The notes under the pieces are model-generated. The model did no database searches. It had not been told where the DNA came from and was given only the letters and a program-made list of their open reading frames with translations. DNA of 64,000 nucleotides, taken from the NCBI RefSeq assembly GCF_001571305.1, contig NZ_BCTN01000009.1, forward strand, positions 124,001-188,000, read 5' to 3'. Shown piece by piece: positions 27,075-36,328 of this stretch (the stretch's first letter is position 1; every line of letters begins with the position of its first letter). The DNA comes from Erwinia persicina NBRC 102418 (GTDB lineage: Bacteria; Pseudomonadota; Gammaproteobacteria; Enterobacterales; Enterobacteriaceae). The position numbers and the translations under genes are program-made.

Positions 27075-28160
27075 TCAGGTGAGAGAACAGGAGTTCAGCT
27101 CTGCTTCCGGCATGCCCGCTTCACGCGCGGCCTGGCAGATCTGCCGCCAGGTGTTCGTATCGACAGGGATGCCATGCTGGCGGCGCAGGGCGCGCTGCGA
27201 CTCCTCCCATTCACCGGGGATCATAATCGGGCTGTCGCCTGACTGCGGTGAGGCCTTTACCCACTCAATAAAGGCTTCTGCCTCCCGCTGTATTGCCGGA
27301 GCATCAAAAGCGGCCGGGTCGAGCACCACGGTAGTCATACAGTTAAAAATGGCCTCCGCCGATTTTTGCAAGGATCCCGGGTGAGTGGTTTGCCCCCCGG
27401 AGAGCGCTCCGCCGAGGACTTCACACATCACCGCCAGCGCATAACCTTTATGCAGACCAAAGGCCAGTAGCGAACCATAAGGCGTTTCATGCATAACGGC
27501 GGGATCGACGGCCGGTTTACCCTGATGGTCGATCAGATAACCCGGTGCTACATCGATCCCTTTATTCCAGGCGACCCGCGTTTTGCCAAAGGCGATGCCG
27601 CTGGTGGCAAAGTCGAGCAGCAGAGGGGATTTTCCCGGGCGCGGGAAGGCAGAGCAAAACGGATTGGTACCAAAACGGCGATCGCTGCCGTTAAACGGGG
27701 CCACCATCGGGTCTCCCACCACATTAACAAAGTGGAACGAGATAAAACCGGCACGTGCGCACTGTTCAGCCCAGTGGCCGATACGGCCGATATGGTGCGA
27801 GTTACGCAGCGCAACGGCGCACATCCCCAGTTCGCGGGTGCGGTCGATAGCCAGTGCCATTGCTTCTGCTGCCATCACCTGGCCAAACCCCTGACCGCCA
27901 TCAACGGTGATCACCGCGCCAGCATCTTTCGCGATATGTAACTGCTGATTCAGTTTCAGGTGTCCCTGCGCTCGGGAGATCATATAGCCTGGGATCATTC
28001 CGACGCCGTGCGAGTCATGACCGGCAAGATTCGCAGCCACCAGATGTTCCGCTACGCGCTGTGCTTCCTGTTCACTGCTACCTGCGTATTGCCACAGGCG
28101 CTGTACCAGCGTCTGTAAACTGTCATGTTTTATTCTTATCTCATCCTGGGTTTGGCTCAT
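27075..28160 (-). CDS. hcxB: Hydroxycarboxylate dehydrogenase B (YbiC/HcxB-like), Ldh2/MDH2 family
   Basis: Cytoplasmic NAD(P)-dependent 2-hydroxyacid dehydrogenase of the malate/L-lactate type-2 family, 361 residues, the same length I recall for E. coli YbiC. Long stretches agree with it: NLAGHDSHG(V/I)GMIP, LRNSHHIGRIGxWAEQCA, RFGTNPFC, ATSxIAFGKTRVAW and LHKGYALAxMCEVLGGALSG. The conserved histidine in GHDSHG and the nucleotide-binding NSHHIG block are intact. The family reduces 2-oxoacids such as phenylpyruvate or hydroxyphenylpyruvate. It is monocistronic here. Confidence 0.88.
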   Translation of the reverse strand: MSQTQDEIRIKHDSLQTLVQRLWQYAGSSEQEAQRVAEHLVAANLAGHDSHGVGMIPGYMISRAQGHLKLNQQLHIAKDAGAVITVDGGQGFGQVMAAEAMALAIDRTRELGMCAVALRNSHHIGRIGHWAEQCARAGFISFHFVNVVGDPMVAPFNGSDRRFGTNPFCSAFPRPGKSPLLLDFATSGIAFGKTRVAWNKGIDVAPGYLIDHQGKPAVDPAVMHETPYGSLLAFGLHKGYALAVMCEVLGGALSGGQTTHPGSLQKSAEAIFNCMTTVVLDPAAFDAPAIQREAEAFIEWVKASPQSGDSPIMIPGEWEESQRALRRQHGIPVDTNTWRQICQAAREAGMPEAELNSCSLT

Positions 28161-28397
28161 TTTTTTTCCTTAAAATAATGAAGGTTACTGTTTATTTTTA
28201 AACGAATAATCGTCATTTGTCCGTTTAATTTTCATGCAGCGTGGCGTGAGGTTAACGGGAAAACAGAGACAATACCGTATGAGATATTGCTAATTTTGGT
28301 GATTGATATCTATACTATTGCATTGATATATATTGACTTTTTGACTAAAGCCAAATTTTTTCGTTGAAACAAAATGCCTTTGGGGTAAAACAGCCGT

Positions 28398-29495
28398 ATG
28401 GAAAGTGAACACAACGATCCCAGCATTATTCCCTTACTGGATCTGTCTGCCATTCCGCGGGAGACTCTGCTGCTGGGGAAACGGCTGGCTGATACCAAAT
28501 ATCAGATTGATATGCTGGGAAAAGTGGGATGGGGGGAGCTGACGGCGAACCTTCACGGTCTGGAAGCCAGCGGCGAATGGAATGGGCCGGACGATGCGCT
28601 GACGTTTTTCAGCAAAGTGTTTCCGTTTGCTATTCTCCCCTCCGAAACCGAGCCGATGGGGATCTATCAGGTTCCCACAGAACGCGTGATCGGTCGAAGC
28701 TGGCGCTGGTGGCCCGATCATCTCAGCGGCACCAGTGAAGAGAAGCTGCGCGAACATCTGAACGGCCCTCAGGCTGCTGCAAGTACCTCTTATTATTTTA
28801 TTTCTGCACTGGCTGTTCTGCTGGCGGTACAGGGACAAAGCAGGGTCAACTATTGTCGCCAGCGGCATATCCCCACCATTACCGCCCGGGTGACGTATCT
28901 GTCCTACCCGCCTGCGGATCGTTTTAAGCTCTACCATGTCACCCATGGTTCAACCCGGCAGAGCTGGGTAGTGCTTAATGACCGTTATCTTCAGGCGTTA
29001 CACTGGCCACGCATTTCGCTTCCCGCGCTGACCACCTATGGTGTGCACAGCGCCAGCTGGCCGCAGACATTCCCACCGGTTGCGCGTGTATTTGATGAAC
29101 TGCATCATCCTCAGCAGGCTGAAGATTTTGTGGCGCCCTGCGTAGATTTACAGGCGCTTAGTGAGACGTTAGAGGAGGAAAGACGTGAGGCACAGCTGGC
29201 GGCGAAACCGGTCAAAATGTCTCTGAGCGATATGGATATTGTCAATATCTGGCCGGTCAGTATGACGCTGATGTTTTTTTTCCTGCTCTCTCTGGTGGTG
29301 GCGGGTCTTACGGCAGGGCAGGGGTGGCTGGGGTTAACCGGTCTGGTCATCTGTGGCATGTCTGGCAGTCTGCTGCTATTTGTTGCTGCTCCTGTGTTTC
29401 TGGTGCGGAAAAATGCACGCAGCGACAGACAACGACCGCAGGATGAAATTTTAGCCGAACCGTCTGAAAACGTTCAGCTTCCTCCCGCTGCGTAA
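28398..29495 (+). CDS. Unrecognised protein with C-terminal two-helix membrane anchor
   Basis: A 365-residue protein I cannot assign. Residues 1-285 are soluble and contain several tryptophans (for example SWRWWPDHLSGTSEEKL near 101-117), then a segment rich in aromatic residues, a Glu/Arg-rich stretch near 255-270, and two membrane helices near 288-304 and 310-335. A charged, proline-rich tail follows. No signal peptide is visible, so the large N-terminal part probably stays in the cytoplasm. No strong ribosome-binding site precedes the ATG, but codon usage looks normal for this genome. It sits alone between divergent or distant genes. Confidence 0.7.
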   Translation: MESEHNDPSIIPLLDLSAIPRETLLLGKRLADTKYQIDMLGKVGWGELTANLHGLEASGEWNGPDDALTFFSKVFPFAILPSETEPMGIYQVPTERVIGRSWRWWPDHLSGTSEEKLREHLNGPQAAASTSYYFISALAVLLAVQGQSRVNYCRQRHIPTITARVTYLSYPPADRFKLYHVTHGSTRQSWVVLNDRYLQALHWPRISLPALTTYGVHSASWPQTFPPVARVFDELHHPQQAEDFVAPCVDLQALSETLEEERREAQLAAKPVKMSLSDMDIVNIWPVSMTLMFFFLLSLVVAGLTAGQGWLGLTGLVICGMSGSLLLFVAAPVFLVRKNARSDRQRPQDEILAEPSENVQLPPAA

Positions 29496-29498
29496 TAA

Positions 29499-29528
29499 AA
29501 AACGCCCACGCGAGGGTGGGCTAAAACT
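29499..29528. terminator. Hairpin after the unknown membrane-protein gene
   Basis: GCCCAC and GTGGGC form a six-pair stem with a GCGAGG loop, five bases after the stop at 29495. T-rich sequence is present only on the minus strand (from the A-run before the stem), so it is a better minus-strand terminator, but it is well placed to end the plus-strand gene. Confidence 0.5.
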
Positions 29529-29717
29529 ATTCATCTGACTTTGCAATTTATTATATAGCAATTAATGTTCGCACTTTTTCCGTAGAAATAATAAGCGTTT
29601 ATATAGATCGATCTGTGGGGATCGATCGGCTAAATCGATTGATAATGTAAACTGTGAAGCTGACGATACAATTCAGATTAAATTGATATATTTTACAGAA
29701 AGTTACCAATAACAAAT

Positions 29718-29963
29718 TTAATGTTGCCGGGAAAATCCCGCTTTAACCATCTCTTCACGCAGGACGTTGGCGATAGCCCGGTTGCCGCCGGTAATGGGAA
29801 AAATTACGTTATTAATGACATCATCTACATCATGTTCATTAAATTCCTGCGAGGTCAGTTGGGTTCCGCCTTCATCATTAATCGCTATTGACCCTTTAAT
29901 ATGATCGCCTGCGTTCCTGGCAGACAGACTGTATCGGCCAAGACTGGTATTGATTGTGCTCAT
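29718..29963 (-). CDS. Hypothetical 81-residue protein
   Basis: A small soluble protein, acidic and without cysteine, membrane helix or recognised motif. The ATG at 29963 has AGGAG about seven bases upstream, which supports real translation. Predicted secondary structure is mixed: a Ser/Gly-rich N-terminal half and a helical C-terminal half (GNRAIANVLREEMVKAGF). It is flanked by AT-rich intergenic DNA on both sides and stands alone. Confidence 0.6.
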   Translation of the reverse strand: MSTINTSLGRYSLSARNAGDHIKGSIAINDEGGTQLTSQEFNEHDVDDVINNVIFPITGGNRAIANVLREEMVKAGFSRQH

Positions 29964-30137
29964 AAGATCTCCTTGTAACCTTTTCAGTGGGAAAGTGGGG
30001 CAAGTGAGTCTCTAAAGTAACCCGCTAAGTTTAGTAACGCCGGTCACTTTCCTCTAAGTCTGAAAGGTAAAGAAGTTGAAGAGCGTGAACTGACTCGCAA
30101 AATATCAGGCTCGGCTTGCGGCTTAAAATATCCGGGT

Positions 30138-30899
30138 TTATTCCGCCAGCATCACCTCAAGTTCCAGCCCGTTGAGATCCTGACGTGATGCCGCCGAGAG
30201 ATGCGGGTCGGTGATAATGGCATCAAACTGAGTCAACGGCAGGGCAAGGAAGGTGGCGATTTTGTTGTATTTTGAGCTATCCGCCAGCAGCACACGCTTC
30301 CGGCTGACTTCACTTACAGCCCGTTTTACCGCTATTTTCTCCTCATCCGGCGTAAAGATCCCGCGCGTTCCCCAGCAGGAGGCGGAGATAAACGCAATAT
30401 CGACTGACAGATTACGTAGCGCCTGTGCTGCCGCCTCTCCTACGCACGATCGGTTATCCCGGCACAGGGTGCCGCCAGTATGAATCATTCTGCACTGGCT
30501 GTTTTCTATCAGAAAATGAGCAATGACGAAATCGTTGGTGATAATCAGCAGGTCGTCACGCGTCCCCAGTTCCCGCGCCAGCGCCAGGGTAGTCGTTCCC
30601 GCGTCCAGATAGATACAGCTGTTAAGGGCAATATGGCGGGCCGCCATGGCACCAATCGCTTGTTTTTCCAGGCTATACATACTGGTTTTATCCAGATGTG
30701 TGGGCTCGCTGGACAGACGCTCTGTCGAACGGACACCGCCCGAGACCATCAGTACGGCTCCCTGTTCCTCCAGTTTTTGCAGATCGCGGCGAATGGTCAT
30801 ATGGGAGACCGCCAGGCGCTCTGTCAGTTCAGCAATACTGACCACGCCACGCTCCTGTACCAGCGCTAAAATTTGTTGATGTCTTTCTACCGGGATCAT
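30138..30899 (-). CDS. ygbI: DeoR-family transcriptional regulator (YgbI-like)
   Basis: Repressor-type regulator of about 253 residues from the ATG at 30899, which has a GGAG just upstream; the frame is open to 30980, but that part is not protein-like for the family. The N-terminal winged helix-turn-helix (about 5-50; ERLAVSHMTIRRDLQKLEEQGA) is characteristic. The C-terminal sugar-phosphate sensor domain has YLDAGTTTLALAREL and LLADSSKYNK. It is divergent from the ltnD-otn operon, as YgbI is in E. coli, and probably controls it. Confidence 0.88.
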   Translation of the reverse strand: MIPVERHQQILALVQERGVVSIAELTERLAVSHMTIRRDLQKLEEQGAVLMVSGGVRSTERLSSEPTHLDKTSMYSLEKQAIGAMAARHIALNSCIYLDAGTTTLALARELGTRDDLLIITNDFVIAHFLIENSQCRMIHTGGTLCRDNRSCVGEAAAQALRNLSVDIAFISASCWGTRGIFTPDEEKIAVKRAVSEVSRKRVLLADSSKYNKIATFLALPLTQFDAIITDPHLSAASRQDLNGLELEVMLAE

Positions 30900-31084
30900 A
30901 TTTACTCCTGATGGATCTGCAGGGATGCTGCGCTGAGTGTAAAGGAGGGCTTTGCCGTTCTGCACCACAATTTTTATCAATTTATCACGTTACAGTGAAA
31001 TAACCTGTCCTTAACTTCCCAGTTAAATAATCTAACGCAATGAAAATAAGAAGATTTTATCATTATAGCTGAATAACTTAAGTA

Positions 31085-31201
31085 TGTTAATTATTGTTAA
31101 AATGAAATTATCCCTGTTAATTATTGTGATGCTCATCACCAAAATTGCCGGAAAACACGCCTATACTTCACACATCAAAACAAATAATCACCAAAATTAA
31201 C
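31085..31201. promoter_or_regulatory. Four-copy 15-base element upstream of ltnD (candidate YgbI operator)
   Basis: A 15-base element of the form GTTAATTWTKGTGAT occurs four times between ygbI and ltnD. Copies on the plus strand start at 31086 and 31116 (exactly 30 apart). Copies on the minus strand are at 31135-31149 and 31187-31201 (exactly 52 apart). Spacings of 30 and 52 bases are close to whole helical turns. DeoR-family repressors often bind several repeated sites, so this is a good operator candidate. The first and third copies are partly degenerate at one end. Confidence 0.6.
31123..31174 (+). promoter_or_regulatory. Class II CRP-dependent promoter of ltnD
   Basis: TGTGA (31125-31129), six bases, TCACC (31136-31140) differs from the CRP consensus at one base. 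A -10 element TATACT lies at 31162-31167. The CRP centre (31132.5) is 29.5 bases before the -10, which places it at -41.5 from a start near 31174, the exact class II geometry. No good -35 is present, as expected for such promoters. The site overlaps copies 2 and 3 of the repeated element. Confidence 0.65.
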
Positions 31202-31212
31202 ACGGAGAGCGT

Positions 31213-32127
31213 ATGTCTGACACAGCATCAATGTCGGTTTGTGTTGTTGGCCTCGGTTCGATGGGCATGGGGGCCGCGCAGTCCTGTATTAAAGCGGGTC
31301 TGAAAACCTGGGGGGTGGATCTTAATCCGCTGGCGCTTCAGACGCTGCGCGACAGCGGCGCTCAGGCAGCAGACACCTCCGCCCGTGATTTTGCTGACCA
31401 GCTCGATGCCGTGCTGCTGCTGGTGGTCAACGCTGTGCAGGTGAAGCAGATCCTGTTTGGCGAAAAGGGTCTGGCCGAACTGCTGAAACCGGGTACGGTC
31501 GTCATGGTTTCTTCCACCATCTCTTCTCAGGATGCGCAGGACATTGAGCAGCAGCTGGCCGCACATCAGCTGATCATGCTGGATGCCCCGGTGTCCGGCG
31601 GGGCAGCAAAGGCCGCCACCGGCGAGATGACAGTGATGGCTTCCGGCAGCGATCGGGCGTTTACGCGATTACAGCCGGTGCTGGATGCGGTAGCCGGGAA
31701 AGTGTATCGCATTGGCAGTGACATCGGCCTTGGCTCTACCGTGAAAATTATCCATCAGCTGCTGGCGGGCGTGCATATTGCGGCGGGGGCAGAAGCCATG
31801 GCGCTGGCAGCCCGTGCCGGTATACCGCTGGATACCATGTATGACGTGGTGACCCATGCGGCGGGCAACTCGTGGATGTTTGAAAACCGCATGCGTCACG
31901 TGGTCGACGGGGATTACTCCCCTCAGTCTGCCGTGGATATCTTTGTGAAAGATCTGGGGCTGGTCGCGGATACGGCTAAAGCGCTGCATTTTCCGCTGCC
32001 GCTCGCCTCCACCGCCTTCAATATGTTTACCTCTGCCAGCAACGCGGGTTTTGGTCGCGAAGATGACAGCGCGGTGATTAAAATTTTCAGCGGCATTACG
32101 CTGCCGGAAAAACAGGAGCAGAAATAA
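31213..32127 (+). CDS. ltnD: L-threonate dehydrogenase (YgbJ)
   Basis: NAD-dependent beta-hydroxyacid dehydrogenase that oxidises L-threonate to 2-oxo-tetronate. The protein has 304 residues. The Rossmann motif VVGLGSMGMGAAQS is near 11-24, the substrate motif DAPVSGGAAKA near 124-134, and the catalytic lysine in GSTVKIIHQ is about K178. It is the first gene of the catabolic operon, after a leader of about 40 bases, with CGGAGAG as ribosome-binding site. Its TAA overlaps the otnK start by one base. Confidence 0.92.
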   Translation: MSDTASMSVCVVGLGSMGMGAAQSCIKAGLKTWGVDLNPLALQTLRDSGAQAADTSARDFADQLDAVLLLVVNAVQVKQILFGEKGLAELLKPGTVVMVSSTISSQDAQDIEQQLAAHQLIMLDAPVSGGAAKAATGEMTVMASGSDRAFTRLQPVLDAVAGKVYRIGSDIGLGSTVKIIHQLLAGVHIAAGAEAMALAARAGIPLDTMYDVVTHAAGNSWMFENRMRHVVDGDYSPQSAVDIFVKDLGLVADTAKALHFPLPLASTAFNMFTSASNAGFGREDDSAVIKIFSGITLPEKQEQK

Positions 32128-33389
32128 TGCGTCTGGGTGTGATTGCCGATGATTTTACCGGGGCCACGGATATTGCCAGCTTCCTGGTACAGAACGGAAT
32201 GTCCACAGTGCAGGTCAACGGTGTTCCTGAGCAGCCGCTGGCCCACACGGCTGATGCCCTTGTGGTCAGTTTGAAATCGCGTTCCTGTGCGCCTGAAAAG
32301 GCCGTGGCGGACTCGCTGCAGGCGCTGCACTGGCTGCAGGAGCAGGGCTGTGAGCGGTTTTACTTTAAATACTGTTCCACCTTCGACAGTACACCGCGCG
32401 GCAATATAGGTCCTGTCACCGATGCCCTGCTGGCGGCGCTGGGTGAAACGCAGACCATTATTTCTCCATCACTGCCAGTTAATGGGCGCACGGTCTACAA
32501 GGGGCATCTGTTTGTTACCGATCAGCTGCTGTCGGATTCCGGGATGCGTCACCATCCGGTCACGCCGATGACCGACAGTAATCTGCTGCGTCTGATCGAA
32601 GCCCAGGGCAGCGGCAAGGCTGGATTAATTGACAGCCAGACGCTCGATCGGGGCGCAGAGGCGGTAAGGCAGGCACTGGAGGCCCTGGCCAACAAAGGCG
32701 TGCGGTATGGGGTACTGGATGCACTAAGTGAACAGCACCTGCTGATCCAGGGCGAAGCGCTGCGGGATATGCGCCTGGTGACCGGCGGTTCTGGGCTGGC
32801 TATTGGACTGGCACGCCAGTGGGCCACGGACAGCTACGATGCAACGCGGGTCCAGGCTGCAGGTTATCCGCAGGGCGCGCGTGCCGTGGTGCTGTCGGGC
32901 TCCTGTTCCAGCATGACTAACCGTCAGGTTGCACGCTATCGTCAGCAGGCGGCGGCCTGCGCTGTTGATGTTGAAAGGGCGCTGCATGACCGCGACGGCT
33001 ACGCCAGTGAGCTCAGTGACTGGGTGGCGCAGCATGAGCATGACCCGCTGGCTCCGCTGGTGTATGCCACCGCCGAACCGGAGGTCTTACAGCGTATCCA
33101 GCGGCAGTACGGTGCAGCACGCAGCAGCGACGCAATAGAGCAGTTGTTCTCCGCGCTGGTGCGCGATCTGCAGCAGCGCGGCTGGCAGCGCTTTATTGTG
33201 GCGGGGGGAGAAACTTCCGGTGTGATCGCACAAACGCTGGGCATTGATGCTTTTCACATCGGCCCGACTATCTCTCCCGGCGTCCCCTGGGTCCGGGCCG
33301 TCAGCCAGCCGGTATCGCTGGCGCTGAAGTCCGGTAATTTCGGTGATGAAAACTTTTTTGCCCGCGCACAAAGGGAGTTTGCAGTATGA
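32127..33389 (+). CDS. otnK: 3-oxo-tetronate kinase (YgbK, DUF1537)
   Basis: Four-carbon acid sugar kinase of 420 residues. It opens with GVIADDFTGATDIASFLV, the DUF1537 signature, and ends with the nucleotide-binding region FIVAGGETSGVIAQTL and ISPGVPWVR. It phosphorylates 3-oxo-tetronate at O-4. It sits between ltnD (TAATG overlap) and otnC (ATGA overlap), which fixes its place in the pathway. Confidence 0.92.
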   Translation: MRLGVIADDFTGATDIASFLVQNGMSTVQVNGVPEQPLAHTADALVVSLKSRSCAPEKAVADSLQALHWLQEQGCERFYFKYCSTFDSTPRGNIGPVTDALLAALGETQTIISPSLPVNGRTVYKGHLFVTDQLLSDSGMRHHPVTPMTDSNLLRLIEAQGSGKAGLIDSQTLDRGAEAVRQALEALANKGVRYGVLDALSEQHLLIQGEALRDMRLVTGGSGLAIGLARQWATDSYDATRVQAAGYPQGARAVVLSGSCSSMTNRQVARYRQQAAACAVDVERALHDRDGYASELSDWVAQHEHDPLAPLVYATAEPEVLQRIQRQYGAARSSDAIEQLFSALVRDLQQRGWQRFIVAGGETSGVIAQTLGIDAFHIGPTISPGVPWVRAVSQPVSLALKSGNFGDENFFARAQREFAV

Positions 33390-34009
33390 CAGAACAACTG
33401 GCACGTGAAGAAATGGTGCGTCTCGGTGCTTCTTTCTTTCAGCGCGGCTATGCCACCGGATCGGCGGGAAATCTGTCCGTGCGTCTGGAGGATGGAACTC
33501 TTCTGGCAACGCCGACCGGCTCCTGTCTTGGTGAACTTAAGGCTGACAGGCTGTCGAAAGTGACCCCGGAAGGCGAGTGGATCGGCGGGGATAAACCCTC
33601 GAAAGAGATCAGCTTCCATCGTGCTATTTATCTTAATAATCCAATGTGCGGCGCTATTGTGCATCTGCACAGCCTCTATCTGACGGCGCTCTCCTGCCTG
33701 GAGAATCTGAACACCCAAAACTGTATTCGCCCTTTTACACCGTATGTGGTCATGCGCGTGGGGGATGTGCCGGTGGTGCCATATTACCGGCCGGGCGACC
33801 CGCGGCTGGCGGAGGACCTGGCACGGCTGGCACCCCATTATAAGGCCTTTCTGTTGGCGAATCATGGCCCGGTGGTGGTGGGGAAAACCCTGCGTGAAGC
33901 CGCCGACAACACCGAAGAGCTGGAAGAGACTGCCCGACTGATCTTTACCCTGGGTGACCGCCCGATTCGTTATCTTAACGATGACGAAGTGGCTGAATTA
34001 CGGAGCTGA
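33386..34009 (+). CDS. otnC: 3-oxo-tetronate 4-phosphate decarboxylase (YgbL)
   Basis: Class II aldolase/adducin-family metal enzyme, 207 residues. It decarboxylates 3-oxo-tetronate 4-phosphate to dihydroxyacetone phosphate. The catalytic glutamate is in SKEISFH (about E74), and the zinc ligands are the HLH pair (H93, H95) and H160 in [11 protein letters not shown]. All ligands are present. It overlaps otnK by four bases and is followed two bases later by otnI. Confidence 0.92.
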   Translation: MTEQLAREEMVRLGASFFQRGYATGSAGNLSVRLEDGTLLATPTGSCLGELKADRLSKVTPEGEWIGGDKPSKEISFHRAIYLNNPMCGAIVHLHSLYLTALSCLENLNTQNCIRPFTPYVVMRVGDVPVVPYYRPGDPRLAEDLARLAPHYKAFLLANHGPVVVGKTLREAADNTEELEETARLIFTLGDRPIRYLNDDEVAELRS

Positions 34010-34011
34010 AT

Positions 34012-34788
34012 ATGCCTAAGTTTGCTGCCAATCTTTCCATGATGTTTACTGAGCTGCCCTTTTTATCGCGTTTTGACGCGGCGGCAGAAGCGGGTTTTCA
34101 GGGGGTGGAATTTCTGTTTCCCTACGATCATGAGGCCGGGGTGCTCAGGCAGGCCTTAGCGCGTCATCATCTTGAGCTGGTGTTATTTAACACGGCCCCG
34201 GGCAATACGGCGGCAGGAGAGTGGGGCGTTGCAGCGATCCCTGGCCGTGAAGCCGATGCCCGCCAGGATATTGACCGTGCTCTGGAGTATGCGTTAGCAC
34301 TTAACTGCCGCCAGGTACATATCATGGCCGCCGTCGTCCCGGAGGGCGCCGACCGTGAGGCTTACTGCCGCACCTTCATTGATAACATACGCTATGCTGC
34401 CGGGAAGTTTGCTCCACACGGAGTGCGTATTTTGCTCGAAGCCCTGAACCCGGTGACCAAACCCCACTACCTCTACGCCAGTCAGTATCAGGTGCTGGAG
34501 ATAATTAAACGAATCGATCGGCCGGGGGTATTCAGCCAGCTCGATCTTTTCCATGCCCAGCGGGTGGATGGCAACTTAAGCCATCTGATCACTGACTATA
34601 TCGGGCAGTACCATCATATTCAGATCGCTTCTGCGCCGGATCGCCATGAGCCGGATGAAGGCGAGATCAACTATCCCTGGTTGTTCGACCTGCTGGATCG
34701 CAGTGGTTACACCGGCTGGATCGGTTGCGAATATTCCCCCCGTACCACCACTCTGGAAGGACTGGGCTGGTTTAACGCTTACAAATAA
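34012..34788 (+). CDS. otnI: 2-oxo-tetronate isomerase (YgbM, Hyi family)
   Basis: TIM-barrel isomerase of 258 residues that interconverts 2-oxo- and 3-oxo-tetronate, linking LtnD to OtnK. It resembles hydroxypyruvate isomerase: [35 protein letters not shown] at the N-terminus, and the [12 protein letters not shown] and [16 protein letters not shown] blocks carrying metal-binding residues. The catalytic-site GCEYSP near the C-terminus is present. It is separated from the transporter gene by 143 bases that hold a hairpin. Confidence 0.9.
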   Translation: MPKFAANLSMMFTELPFLSRFDAAAEAGFQGVEFLFPYDHEAGVLRQALARHHLELVLFNTAPGNTAAGEWGVAAIPGREADARQDIDRALEYALALNCRQVHIMAAVVPEGADREAYCRTFIDNIRYAAGKFAPHGVRILLEALNPVTKPHYLYASQYQVLEIIKRIDRPGVFSQLDLFHAQRVDGNLSHLITDYIGQYHHIQIASAPDRHEPDEGEINYPWLFDLLDRSGYTGWIGCEYSPRTTTLEGLGWFNAYK

Positions 34789-34807
34789 TGGCGTTGTTTT
34801 CATTGAC

Positions 34808-34828
34808 GCTGCGTGTTCTGCACGCAGC
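34808..34828 (+). other. Stem-loop between otnI and ygbN
   Basis: GCTGCGTG and CACGCAGC form a perfect eight-pair stem with a five-base loop, about 20 bases after the otnI stop. A short T-run (CTTTTTG) follows nine bases later, not directly. It could be a partial terminator or a processing site that lowers transporter expression relative to the enzymes. Confidence 0.5.
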
Positions 34829-34931
34829 GCTGGCTTTTTGCTGCCTGAATCCGGCGGCAGGCCGGGGAAAGAAAGAAAAGAGCGGTGCTGCAGAGCACGG
34901 TATATAACTAAAATCCTGTGAGGCTGAAAAG

Positions 34932-36287
34932 ATGTCTACTGCCCTGTTACTCACTATTGCTGTCGCCAGCGTGCTGATACTGCTTTTACTGGTCATCAAA
35001 GCCAGGGTTCATCCGTTTGTCGCGCTGATTGTCGTCAGCCTGCTGGTGGCTATATCGACCGGTATTCCGGCCGATAACATCATGAAAGTCATTGTCTCGG
35101 GAATGGGAGGTCTGCTGGGCTCCATTACCATTATCATTGTGCTGGGAGCGATGCTGGGGGCAATTATTGAATCGTCGGGCGGTGCCGAGTCGCTGGCGCA
35201 GCGTTTCACCCACACCCTGGGCGTTAAACGGACGGTTGCAGCACTGACGATGGCCGCGTTTATTCTGGGTATTCCTGTCTTTTTTGAAGTGGGGTTTATC
35301 ATCGTTATTCCCCTGATTTATGGCTTTACCAAAGTCGCGCGTGTGTCTCCGCTTAAATACGGTCTGCCCATGGCCGGGGTAATGTTAACGGTACATGTGG
35401 CACTGCCGACGCATCCAGGGGCGGCGGCGGCGGCCGGACTGTTAGGCTCTGATATGGGCTGGTTGATGCTACTGGGGATCGCCGTGTCGATGCCGGTAGG
35501 CGTGGTGGGATACTTTGTTGCGAAGGGCATGAACCGGCGTCAGTATCATCTCTCACTTGATGTGCTGGAGCAGCTCCAACTGGCAAAACCGGAGAGCAGC
35601 CCGCGCCAGAACCCGGTATCGCCACCGGGTGCATGGCTGATCTCCTCGCTGATTGTCGTGCCGATCGTGCTGATCGTCGTGGGCACGCTGGCACACAGCA
35701 TGTTAGCAGAAGGGAGTATGTTGCGGCAGCTTCTCACCCTGGTGGGTACACCCGCCATTGCATTACTCATTGCCCTTGCGCTCTCTGCCTGGCTGTTAGG
35801 CCTGCGCCGTGGCTGGAGTAAAGACAAACTGAGTGAGCTTCTCGATCGGGCGATTCCCGGTTCAGCCGGGGTGATTCTGGTAGCCGGGGCAGGGGGAGCC
35901 TTTGGTAAGGTGCTGGTCGAATCCGGTGTAGGCAATGCGCTGGCGCTGTCGCTGGAGACCATCCACCTGCCGCTGATCCCCGCAGCGTTTATTCTTTCCC
36001 TGGCGCTGCGCGCTTCTCAGGGGTCGGCTACGGTGGCGATTTTGACGACCAGCGGACTGCTGACCCAGGCGGTCACCGGACTGAGTGATATGCAACTGGT
36101 ACTGGTGACGCTTTCGGCCTGCTTCGGTGGGCTGGGGCTGTCCCACGTCAATGACGCCGGTTTCTGGGTCGTGACGCGCTACCTTGGCCTGTCGGTGGCG
36201 GATGGCCTGAAAACCTGGACAGTACTGACGACGGCGATGGGGCTGACGGGGTTTGTGCTGGTCTGGCTGCTGTCCCAGATGATCTAG
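34932..36287 (+). CDS. ygbN: GntP-family sugar-acid:H+ symporter (YgbN)
   Basis: Inner-membrane gluconate/tetronate permease, 451 residues with about twelve helices. The family blocks MPVGVVGYFVAKGMNRR, GSAGVILVAGAGGAFGKVLVESGVG and QGSATVAI are present. As the last gene of the cluster it probably brings in the L-threonate or erythronate used by LtnD and the Otn enzymes. The E. coli order ygbI-ltnD-otnK-otnC-otnI-ygbN is retained. Confidence 0.9.
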   Translation: MSTALLLTIAVASVLILLLLVIKARVHPFVALIVVSLLVAISTGIPADNIMKVIVSGMGGLLGSITIIIVLGAMLGAIIESSGGAESLAQRFTHTLGVKRTVAALTMAAFILGIPVFFEVGFIIVIPLIYGFTKVARVSPLKYGLPMAGVMLTVHVALPTHPGAAAAAGLLGSDMGWLMLLGIAVSMPVGVVGYFVAKGMNRRQYHLSLDVLEQLQLAKPESSPRQNPVSPPGAWLISSLIVVPIVLIVVGTLAHSMLAEGSMLRQLLTLVGTPAIALLIALALSAWLLGLRRGWSKDKLSELLDRAIPGSAGVILVAGAGGAFGKVLVESGVGNALALSLETIHLPLIPAAFILSLALRASQGSATVAILTTSGLLTQAVTGLSDMQLVLVTLSACFGGLGLSHVNDAGFWVVTRYLGLSVADGLKTWTVLTTAMGLTGFVLVWLLSQMI

Positions 36288-36328
36288 TCACGACACCAGA
36301 CGCGAAAATGAAATCTTCTTCTATACTT

